A DNA stretch of 64,000 nucleotides from the NCBI GenBank assembly GCA_934726055.1, contig CAKVCZ010000001.1, forward strand, positions 191,515-255,514, in the 5' to 3' direction. The translations under genes and the position numbers were made by a program. The DNA is from an uncultured Candidatus Melainabacteria bacterium. Lineage in GTDB: Bacteria > Cyanobacteriota > Vampirovibrionia > Gastranaerophilales > Gastranaerophilaceae. Below are positions 57,547 to 64,000 of this stretch, piece by piece; positions within the stretch are counted from its first letter, which is position 1, and every line of letters starts with the position of its first letter. Below the pieces are notes generated by a model, which saw only the letters and a program-made list of their open reading frames with translations, made no database searches and was not told the origin of the DNA.

Positions 57547-59643
57547 CTATCCTTGCTGCATATAACTTTCGCCAATTGTATCAACTGCTTCAACCTTGAT
57601 ATCCGTAATTAATTCCGAATAAGATATTACAACAATAGTCGGTATGTGTCGTTCCAATAATTGGAACAAAGGCAATCTGATTCTTGGAGAACACAATATT
57701 ACAGGTTGTTTGCCAATATTTTGATGAGCATTCATCAGAGTAGAAGCCGTTGTTTCAATAAGCTCTTGAACCTGCATCGGATTTAATAGGAACATTGTTC
57801 CAAGTTCAGTTCTTTGGCAACTGTCATCAAGAACTTTTTCCCATTCAGGTGATAACGTTAGAGCATATAACACTTTATCTTCCTGAACATTTGTTAAACA
57901 AATTTGACGTCCTAACGCAGCTCTTAAACGTTCTGATAAAATATCAGGTTCTTTTGAAAATCTTGCATAATCACAAAGTCTTTCAAAAATAAATATAATA
58001 TCCTTGATTGAAACTTTTTCTCTAATTAAATTTACAAATATTTTTCTTAAATCACTTGTTGAAATAATTGTAGGAACTAAATCATTTACAAGAGTCGGAT
58101 CTTGAGAACGAACCAATTCCATAAGTTTTAAAACATCAGTTTTTGTCATAATATCATCTACATGTTTTCTTGTAATTTCCTGTAAATGAGTAATTACAAC
58201 GTCTGTTGCATCAACAGCAGTGATTGCTTTTGTAGATTTTGCATCCTCTTCAGAAATCCAATATGCTTGAGTTTGATATGTTGGATCAACACCCACAATA
58301 GCATCTTCAGGAACTTCAGGTTTTACAGAATCCCACTGATCTGAAATAACCATATATCTTCCCGGATAAACAAAACCTGTTGCAACAGTATTACCACGAA
58401 TTGCAATTAAATATTCATTAGCCTCTAATGCAGATGAATCCATAATTCTGATATTAGGTAAAATGTAACCCAATTCGTCCGTTACACGTTGTCTTAAAGC
58501 AGCAATTTTTGCGAGCAATTGACCTTCTTGATCCGGATCGGCAATACATAACAATCCTGCTCCAACTTGTAAACTCAATACGTCAACACCAAGTCTTTCA
58601 TACATTCTATTAGGGTTAACAAGATCTTGCATGTTTTGACGTACACTTTCCAATTGACCTAATTGAGATTGTACATCTGCATTTACTAATGTTGACAATC
58701 CAGAAACACTTAATAATATTGCAAATAATACAAATGGAAACCATGGTAAACCTGTAATTGGGCTGGAAAGAGCAATTAAAATCAAAAACGCGGATGCTAG
58801 GAATAATGAATTAGGTTTACTTGCAATCTGTCCAACCAATTCAGTACCTAGAGAATTTGAACCTGATGCACGAGTCATAAAAATACCTGCCGCAACAGAC
58901 ATCAATAGAGATGGAACTTGAGATGATAAACCATCACCAATTGTTAAAATAGTATATTTTGAAACTGCATCTGCAATTGGCATTTGATTCATCAAACACC
59001 CAACACATAAACCGCCGACAATATTAATTATTGTAATTATTAAACCTGCAATTGTATCCCCTTTTACAAACTTCATAGAACCGTCCATTGAACCGAATAA
59101 ACTTGATTCTCTTTGTAAATCTTCACGTCTTTTTACCGCTTCTTCCGGAGATATTAAACCTGCATTAAAGTCAGCATCAATTGTCATTTGTTTACCGGGC
59201 ATAGCATCTAATGCAAATCTGGCTGATACTTCGGCAATACGTTCAGCACCTTTTGTAATTACCATAAATTGTACCGTTGTAATAATTAAGAAAATTACAA
59301 CCCCTACAACCATGTTACCACCGGTTACGAAATGACCAAATGCTTGTACTACTTCACCGGCATCGCCTTTTGCCAAAATTAAACGAGTTGAGGCAATTGA
59401 TAAAATAAGCCTAAACATAGTCCCAAGCAATATAATTGACGGAAATGCCGCCAACTCCAAAGGCTTTTGTACATACAGGGCAATCATCAAAAGCACAATA
59501 CCAATTGTCATATTTAAACTGATTGAAAAGTTAATAACCCAATTCGGCATTTCCATAAGTAAAATCAGGATAAGTATTAAAACAAATCCCGCTAATGCAA
59601 TTTCACTTATTGGTTGTCCTGCTGTGTTACCCGGTGCTGCCAT
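57547..59643 (-). CDS. flhA: FlhA, flagellar type III export gate protein
   Basis: 698 residues. Eight N-terminal membrane helices (about 20-320) include the FHIPEP-type block FRLILSIASTRLIL, VVGVVIFLIITTVQF and VITKGAERIAEVSARFALDAMPGKQMTIDAD, then SLFGSMDGSMKFVKGDTIAGLIITIINIVGG and IGDGLSSQVPSLLMSVAAGI. The C-terminal cytosolic domain (about 350-698) docks chaperone-substrate pairs. A virulence-type SctV would look similar, but fliE-fliF-fliG-fliH directly upstream settle it as flagellar. Its start overlaps the fliH stop by one base. Confidence 0.95.
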   Translation of the reverse strand: MAAPGNTAGQPISEIALAGFVLILILILLMEMPNWVINFSISLNMTIGIVLLMIALYVQKPLELAAFPSIILLGTMFRLILSIASTRLILAKGDAGEVVQAFGHFVTGGNMVVGVVIFLIITTVQFMVITKGAERIAEVSARFALDAMPGKQMTIDADFNAGLISPEEAVKRREDLQRESSLFGSMDGSMKFVKGDTIAGLIITIINIVGGLCVGCLMNQMPIADAVSKYTILTIGDGLSSQVPSLLMSVAAGIFMTRASGSNSLGTELVGQIASKPNSLFLASAFLILIALSSPITGLPWFPFVLFAILLSVSGLSTLVNADVQSQLGQLESVRQNMQDLVNPNRMYERLGVDVLSLQVGAGLLCIADPDQEGQLLAKIAALRQRVTDELGYILPNIRIMDSSALEANEYLIAIRGNTVATGFVYPGRYMVISDQWDSVKPEVPEDAIVGVDPTYQTQAYWISEEDAKSTKAITAVDATDVVITHLQEITRKHVDDIMTKTDVLKLMELVRSQDPTLVNDLVPTIISTSDLRKIFVNLIREKVSIKDIIFIFERLCDYARFSKEPDILSERLRAALGRQICLTNVQEDKVLYALTLSPEWEKVLDDSCQRTELGTMFLLNPMQVQELIETTASTLMNAHQNIGKQPVILCSPRIRLPLFQLLERHIPTIVVISYSELITDIKVEAVDTIGESYMQQG

Positions 59644-60365
59644 TACATACCTTTCAATGCTTCTTTTATAATTTCAAGTTGTGTATCTAATGATGCATCC
59701 ACAATTCCATTATTTGTATTTAATATACAGCCACCTTCCTCAACAGAATCATCTGCAACAACATTTATTTTCGCTTCAATTCCCATTGATGAAATATAGC
59801 TTGGCAATTCAGATTTTACTAAATCTACCTGCAATGGATTTAATTTTATTGTAATTCTTGACTCTTCTTTTGATATATTTCGCATTACATCAACTATTGA
59901 ATCTAAAATTACTTGTGGATCCTGCTCCACCTCTTTTTTAATTATTTTTCTTGCAATATCAACACTTATTTCTAATATATCAGGTGCAATATATTCGAAT
60001 ACTTCTTTTTTAGCACTTATAAAATCTGCTATTTTTGCACGCAGTGCAACTATATCATTTTCAGCTTGCTCTAAACCAGCTTTATAACCTTCTTTTGCAG
60101 CAGTTTCTTTTATTGTATCAGCCTCTTCTTGTGCTCTTGAAATCAAGTTTCTATCATCTATACGACGATACCCACGACGTCTATCCCCCCTGCGTCGTTC
60201 TTGCCTTTGAGAAAAATCAATATTATCCAAATCGAAAATATTAATTTTTTCTTCTTCAGGTTGCTGCAATACTGTTTGTGCAGGTGCAGAAGCCACTCCT
60301 GAAACACCCGCTTGAATAGGATTACTCCCTTGCTCTGCAGATTTGTTTTGCTTTTTTATAATCAT
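59643..60365 (-). CDS. fliH: FliH, regulator of the flagellar export ATPase
   Basis: 240 residues. A disordered N-terminus (about 1-75) with an Arg-rich patch (RRRGDRRRGYRR) is followed by a coiled coil (AQEEADTIKETAAKEGYKAGLEQAENDIVALRAKI). The C-terminal FliH/YscL domain has EISVDIARKIIKKEVEQDPQVILDSIVDVM, IKLNPLQVDLVKSELPSY and EEGGCILNTNNGIVDASLDTQLEII. It binds FliI and brings it to the export gate, but no fliI lies here. It is coupled to flhA by a one-base overlap. Confidence 0.9.
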   Translation of the reverse strand: MIIKKQNKSAEQGSNPIQAGVSGVASAPAQTVLQQPEEEKINIFDLDNIDFSQRQERRRGDRRRGYRRIDDRNLISRAQEEADTIKETAAKEGYKAGLEQAENDIVALRAKIADFISAKKEVFEYIAPDILEISVDIARKIIKKEVEQDPQVILDSIVDVMRNISKEESRITIKLNPLQVDLVKSELPSYISSMGIEAKINVVADDSVEEGGCILNTNNGIVDASLDTQLEIIKEALKGM

Positions 60366-60376
60366 GATTGATTATA

Positions 60377-61387
60377 TTATACACTACTTTCTATATGTTG
60401 GGCAATAATGTTTGCAATTTTTGGAGGAAGTTCATATATTTCATCATTCAAGGCACTTGTTACAAATGTCTTTACTTTTATTCTTTCATGCCTTAACATT
60501 ATTTCTATTTTTTCTCTCGTACAATCCTTCAGTGCACTTTTAATTCTGTACATTAAATGATTTGCAGACGTTGAATTTTTATCCGGTAAATTCGTTTTAA
60601 TCTCTTTTAAATACTGCATAGCCATATTTGCATCCACTTGACTGTTCAAGTCCGGCATTTGCATATATTGGATTACTAACTGTGCATCTTGCGGATTAAA
60701 TTTATTTAAAATAGATGAAACTTTATCTTGTGATAATGTTCTTAGAACCATTGCCAAAGAAACCAATTTAAAGGTTTTCTTTGTATCAGGATTTACATAT
60801 TGTTGAGGAACTCCACCTGTGGAAGAAGGAGAATCATTATCCCCCGTTTGTACAGGTTCATTCATTTGTCTTTCAAGTTCTTTTTGAGCTTCTACTTCTT
60901 CAACTAATTTGCCCAAGTTATTTTGATTCTCAGCCTGGATTTTTAATTCTTCATCAATTATACCTCTTTGAGCTAATTCTTCAATTGCTCCATCATAAGC
61001 CTGTTTTACATGGTGTTCAAGCAATTCTAAAATTTGATCAGTCGGCAAACCTTGAGCTATTGTTTGTTTTCCTATATCAAAAATTGTAAATGCAATCTTT
61101 TGCATAATACCATCCCAGTATTCAGGTTGAATTCCGGAACGAATCAAATCAACTGATTTATGGAATGACCATTCTGCAATAATTTGTGTTAGAAGAATCG
61201 CCTGATCAGCATTAAAATTGGCAGCTGCATCATTTGAAATAGCTTCTCCTGCCATATTAGAAAAATTTTCTAATGTTCTTACAATATAATCTTTTTGAAA
61301 ATCATCAAAGTCTTGCGGTACAAGCTCTTTTGCTTGTACCGATAAGTCTGATGCAAATTGTTTATAATCAAATCCTTCTATTGGCAT
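60377..61387 (-). CDS. fliG: FliG, flagellar rotor/switch protein
   Basis: 336 residues. An N-terminal helical part is followed by the middle domain region TFKLVSLAMVLRTLSQDKVSSILNKFNPQDAQLVIQYM and a C-terminal end with LMYRIKSALKDCTREKIEIMLRHERIKVKTFVTSALND. Compared with classical FliG it is divergent: the well-known EHPQ and GGGxxxA motifs and the charged rotor helix are hard to find. The gene sits between fliF and fliH, the fixed FliG position. I name it by order and by a weak domain match. An N-terminal segment ILLTQIIAEWSFHKSVDLIRSG is unlike the usual start. Confidence 0.6.
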   Translation of the reverse strand: MPIEGFDYKQFASDLSVQAKELVPQDFDDFQKDYIVRTLENFSNMAGEAISNDAAANFNADQAILLTQIIAEWSFHKSVDLIRSGIQPEYWDGIMQKIAFTIFDIGKQTIAQGLPTDQILELLEHHVKQAYDGAIEELAQRGIIDEELKIQAENQNNLGKLVEEVEAQKELERQMNEPVQTGDNDSPSSTGGVPQQYVNPDTKKTFKLVSLAMVLRTLSQDKVSSILNKFNPQDAQLVIQYMQMPDLNSQVDANMAMQYLKEIKTNLPDKNSTSANHLMYRIKSALKDCTREKIEIMLRHERIKVKTFVTSALNDEIYELPPKIANIIAQHIESSV

Positions 61388-61440
61388 TTTTAAATCCGTT
61401 TATTTTTTATCTCTATAAAATCCTTTTTATAGTTTGTTTA

Positions 61441-63117
61441 CTACGCTTGCTCTATCCAGCTTTTAATTTTTTCTCCTGTTTCATTTGGATCAAGTGAATC
61501 AACGTCTGAGCGAATTGCAGCCAAGGCTTCATCAATCACATTTGCAGGAATTTGAGGAACCATTTCTCTTTGTTGTTGCTCTATCAAACCTTGTTGTAAT
61601 TGTGTTTGACGTTCAATCAATTCTGCTGCCTTCATATTCATTTCTCTTAATTGTTGATCTTGCTCTGATGCTTTATTTCTTAACAATTGCATTTCTTGTT
61701 GCTGTGCAATTTGATTTGCTTTAAGTTTTCCTGATACAACTACATATCCGCCGGTTAAGCATAGACCAACCATTACTAATACCAACCACCAAGGGTTTCC
61801 TGATTCATCCGGTTTTGGTAAGGTTTCACCTTTGTCTGATGCTAAATATGGTTCTATTGATTCTGATAATGCTATTGTTACATTCTCAGGATTTACTTTC
61901 GGACTTGCAGCTCTTGCAATTAATTCTTTTAATTCTTCTAATGTTGTTTCTGTTGGTAACGCATTCTTTTCTAATGTTACAGCAACTGAAATTTCTTCTA
62001 TTACACCTGGTTTTTGATATTCATTTATTTGAGTTTTTGTAACTCCATATTGAGTTTCTCTTGCACGTCTTGAATAATTTCTGTTTTGAGAAGAACTTGA
62101 TGCTGAATTTCCTGAACCCGGAGTTACTAAACCATTTGGTAAGTATAAACTTACTGCGTTTGATCTGCCTGAGCCTCTGCTGTTGTCAGAAGTTTCATCA
62201 CCTAAACCTTCAACAAATGTTTGTTCAGATACAGATGCTTTTTGGTTTGGATCGTAAATTATGCTTGATTTTTCAACCGGAGATTGCTTAATTGATGTAC
62301 TTACTGTTACAACAAAATTACCTTTACCGATTAATCTGTCTAATTGTGCATTAACTTTTTGCTGCATGTATTTATCATTTTCTTCAATCTTTTCTAAGAT
62401 TTGGTCTTCAACACCTATTATACTTGAATATACATTTCCATTTGTATCTGTAATTGAAATATTATCAGCAGTTAAACCTGTTACACTTCCAAGTAATAAG
62501 TTTGTAATAGCTTTTATCTTTAAAGGCGGCAATTTTTCGCTAATTTGCGGTGTCAATTGTACTGTCGCAGTTACAGGTTTTTGCATAGAAGAAAACATCG
62601 TTTGTTCAGGTATTGAAATAAATACAGATGCATTATCAATACCATCCATTTTTCTTATTAATCTTGCCAATTCACCATTTATTGCTCTTGCCAAACGTAT
62701 TCTTTTATCTTCTTTTGTAGAAGTAAAATCACCTTTATCAAATATTTCTAAGCCAACATTTTGATCCATTAAACCACTTTTAACAATTTCTAAAAGTGCA
62801 GTATCTCTTTGGCTTTGGTTATAAGTACCTTTTTTTAAAATAATTGAAGATTTTGTACCATCAAGAGCACGAGAAGCTTGAATTCCTGATTTTGCCAATA
62901 ATGCTTGAATTTCAATAGCTTTGCCAAGATTATCTGTTGTTAGCAAAACTAAATCTTCTTGGATTGGTTTTTCATCAACAAGTTTTTGTTTACCATCATT
63001 TGCACTATGTCCTACTGATACAATAATCAGTGTAAATGCAATTGCTAAAACCAATACAATTCCGCCTATAATTCCATAAAATAACGGTTTATTTTCTAAT
63101 ATTTGTTTAAAATCCAT
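61441..63117 (-). CDS. fliF: FliF, MS-ring protein
   Basis: 558 residues. A first membrane helix (about 15-35, IIGGIVLVLAIAFTLIIVSVG) is followed by the ring-building motifs: TTDNLGKAIEIQALLAKSGIQ, LARAINGELARLIRKMDGIDNASVFISIPEQTMF, VTATVQLTPQISEKLPPLKIKAITNLLLGSVTGL and a Gly/Ser-rich loop. The second helix (about 440-460, WWLVLVMVGLCLTGGYVVV) precedes a cytosolic tail that binds FliG. It is the first flagellar structure made and the base of the rotor. fliE lies 54 bases upstream. Confidence 0.94.
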   Translation of the reverse strand: MDFKQILENKPLFYGIIGGIVLVLAIAFTLIIVSVGHSANDGKQKLVDEKPIQEDLVLLTTDNLGKAIEIQALLAKSGIQASRALDGTKSSIILKKGTYNQSQRDTALLEIVKSGLMDQNVGLEIFDKGDFTSTKEDKRIRLARAINGELARLIRKMDGIDNASVFISIPEQTMFSSMQKPVTATVQLTPQISEKLPPLKIKAITNLLLGSVTGLTADNISITDTNGNVYSSIIGVEDQILEKIEENDKYMQQKVNAQLDRLIGKGNFVVTVSTSIKQSPVEKSSIIYDPNQKASVSEQTFVEGLGDETSDNSRGSGRSNAVSLYLPNGLVTPGSGNSASSSSQNRNYSRRARETQYGVTKTQINEYQKPGVIEEISVAVTLEKNALPTETTLEELKELIARAASPKVNPENVTIALSESIEPYLASDKGETLPKPDESGNPWWLVLVMVGLCLTGGYVVVSGKLKANQIAQQQEMQLLRNKASEQDQQLREMNMKAAELIERQTQLQQGLIEQQQREMVPQIPANVIDEALAAIRSDVDSLDPNETGEKIKSWIEQA

Positions 63118-63171
63118 AATCCTCTATGCCCCAATTAAATTTAATAAATATATTACCTTGGTATTCTAATT

Positions 63172-63504
63172 CTATACTTGAATTTGAACTATTTTATCAT
63201 ACGCTTGAATGACTTTTGTAACAGCTGTCGTTGCAACAGACAAAGTTATTTCAGCCTGCGACATTGCAACCATAACATCATGAACATCAACGTTTCCTGT
63301 TCCGCTTGCAGCTTGAGTTAATAAGTCGTCCGGTTTGTTCATTTGGTCATTAATATTTGTAACCATACTTTGCATAACTTGTTTAAAATCTTTTTTCTCA
63401 TCTATCGGGTTTTCCATATTGGAAACTCTGCCATAGCCCATTATTGCTTGACTTGATGATGGAAAACTTGTATTAAAATTTACTGAATTAAACCCGTTCA
63501 TCAT
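63172..63504 (-). CDS. fliE: FliE, MS ring-rod junction protein
   Basis: 110 residues, with GAGG 7 bases before the first of two ATGs. The C-terminal FliE motif is clear: DDLLTQAASGTGNVDVHDVMVAMSQAEITLSVATTAVTKVIQAYDKIVQIQV-type segments in order, with the usual DVHDV and a helical end. It joins the rod to the MS ring and is the first export substrate. It is the first gene of this flagellar block. No clear promoter was found in the 248 bases upstream. Confidence 0.93.
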   Translation of the reverse strand: MMNGFNSVNFNTSFPSSSQAIMGYGRVSNMENPIDEKKDFKQVMQSMVTNINDQMNKPDDLLTQAASGTGNVDVHDVMVAMSQAEITLSVATTAVTKVIQAYDKIVQIQV

Positions 63505-63695
63505 ATTTATACCTCGCTCTTTATTCTTATTCTTTTTTCGACCTTTTATATTTTTTGTTTAATATTTTTATTGCATTTAATGTATTTGTTCTATCCTTAT
63601 TTGAAAATTCCTCTGTTTAATGTATTTTTTTCTTAATGATTTGTTATGAAATATCAACATGTAAATTAACAAATCTTAATAAATTTCTTTTGCAA

Positions 63696-63729
63696 TAAAA
63701 AAACGTTCTAAGTATTTTTAGAACGTTTT
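63696..63729 (-). terminator. Terminator for the gene at the right edge
   Basis: AAAACGTTCTAA (63700-63711) pairs with TTAGAACGTTTT (63718-63729). On the minus strand it is followed by TTTTTTT. It lies about 20 bases after the last gene. Confidence 0.88.
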
Positions 63730-63751
63730 AAAATTTCAAAATAAATATTTA

Positions 63752-64000
63752 TTAGCTAAACATATTGAATGTTTTGCTAATGTTATCTTTAATGATAGTT
63801 TTAGCAGAATCGTATTCAGTTTTTAAAGCTTCGTGTTCTGTGTTTAGTTTGTTTAATTCATTATCCAAGATTTTTTCTTTGTTTTTAAGTTTTAAAGATG
63901 CTGCGTTATATTCAGCTTCAGCTTTTGCATCTTGAGAAGAATCATGTCTGATATCAAAGTTAGGATCAGAGCTCAAAGACACTTGTTCATTTTTACCTGT
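63752..64000 (-). CDS. C-terminal part of a family A-like protein (start beyond the window)
   Basis: 82 residues are visible, continuing past the right edge with no start inside (an internal GTG at 63982 is not taken as the start). The end (NELNKLNTEHEALKTEYDS then NISKTFNMFS) matches the closing helix of the proteins at 27225-28220 and 44742-46061 (LDTE, A, E, D, NI, TFKTF spacing). It also has a preceding SSLSSDPNFDI-like polar segment. A third full-size member is therefore likely just outside. It lies next to fliE on the same strand, separated by a terminator. Confidence 0.7.
   Translation of the reverse strand, partial: TGKNEQVSLSSDPNFDIRHDSSQDAKAEAEYNAASLKLKNKEKILDNELNKLNTEHEALKTEYDSAKTIIKDNISKTFNMFS

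Noticed and set aside
57547..59643. FlhA as a virulence-type SctV and the block as a non-flagellar injectisome
   Set aside because: fliE, fliF and fliH neighbours and a full set of flg genes in the same window are flagellar. No needle, tip or secretin gene was seen.
63505..63560. TAAACAAA-N13-CGAAAA before fliE as a sigma-28-like promoter
   Set aside because: The -35 lacks the conserved G, the spacer is one base short, and fliE-class genes are normally transcribed before sigma-28 is active.
1..64000. tRNA, rRNA, CRISPR arrays, insertion sequences, prophage and origin sequences
   Set aside because: Looked for on both strands by eye. No T-loop/acceptor pattern, regularly spaced repeat, transposase or DnaA-box cluster was found. 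A short or unusual RNA could still have been missed.

Overview
The window is strongly A+T-rich chromosomal DNA of a Gram-negative, flagellated, probably fermentative anaerobe. The best overall fit is an uncultured gut cyanobacterial relative (Vampirovibrionia/Melainabacteria, order Gastranaerophilales). Supporting signs are L-ring and P-ring flagellar genes plus a KdsD-type LPS gene (an outer membrane), a [FeFe]-hydrogenase maturase (HydE), type IV pilus genes, a prepilin whose processing site reads KKA/FTLSEAL, a MurT-like ligase in a Gram-negative setting, and a short primary sigma factor. This placement is inferred from gene content and not proven. No IS element, prophage, CRISPR array, tRNA or rRNA was seen.

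Layout. 1-13.6 kb: housekeeping genes (kdsD end, a STAS-like/radical SAM pair, pilMN-pilO, nadA, rlmB, rpoD, dciA-like, nrnA, yihY, metW, a diguanylate cyclase, ligA). 13.8-17.6 kb: a tandem pair of large unrecognised proteins, each with a papain/transglutaminase-like cysteine domain followed by a beta-strand-rich domain, and each behind an almost identical flagellar-type (sigma-28-like) promoter. 17.6-18.5 kb: an agmatinase-family gene. 18.6-27.1 kb: a flagellar operon (transglycosylase, flgF, flgG, flgA, flgH, flgI, flgJ, a small unknown protein, flgN, flgK, flgL). 27.2-28.2 kb: an unknown protein behind a third sigma-28-like promoter. 28.4-34.3 kb: SPOR protein, PfkB kinase, a YtxH/DUF948 envelope cluster, then murT-like, a PdxJ homologue lacking its usual active-site residues, and a small zinc protein. 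34.3-41.7 kb (minus): a tig-clpP-clpX-prepilin-polA-secreted protein run. 41.8-42.8 kb: hydE. 42.9-46.1 kb (minus): four unrecognised genes, two related to the 27-28 kb protein. 46.4-48.1 kb: an AMP-binding acyl ligase. 48.4-54.3 kb (minus): YkgJ-type protein, then the infA-rpmJ-rpsM-rpsK-rpsD-rpoA-rplQ-truA-rplM-rpsI operon. 54.5-57.5 kb: patatin, a multi-pass membrane protein, yidD. 57.5-63.5 kb (minus): fliE-fliF-fliG-fliH-flhA. 63.75 kb to the edge: the C-terminus of another member of the unknown family.

How it fits together. Flagellar construction is covered by a basal-body/export block (fliE to flhA) and a rod/ring/hook-filament junction block (flgF to flgL). Flagellin, fliA, fliI, hook and motor genes lie elsewhere. 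Three well-matching sites plus one weaker one share the pattern TAAAG(A/T)TT-N14-CGA(A/T)A(A/T/G), which resembles a sigma-28 promoter with a one-base-longer spacer. They precede genes that are not known flagellar parts. The most interesting undescribed material is therefore (a) the cysteine-domain/beta-domain pair and (b) a family with conserved helical ends and a variable middle (27225-28220, 44742-46061, a short version at 42853-43173, and 63752-64000). Both could be products made, and perhaps exported, together with the flagellum. That last step is a hypothesis.
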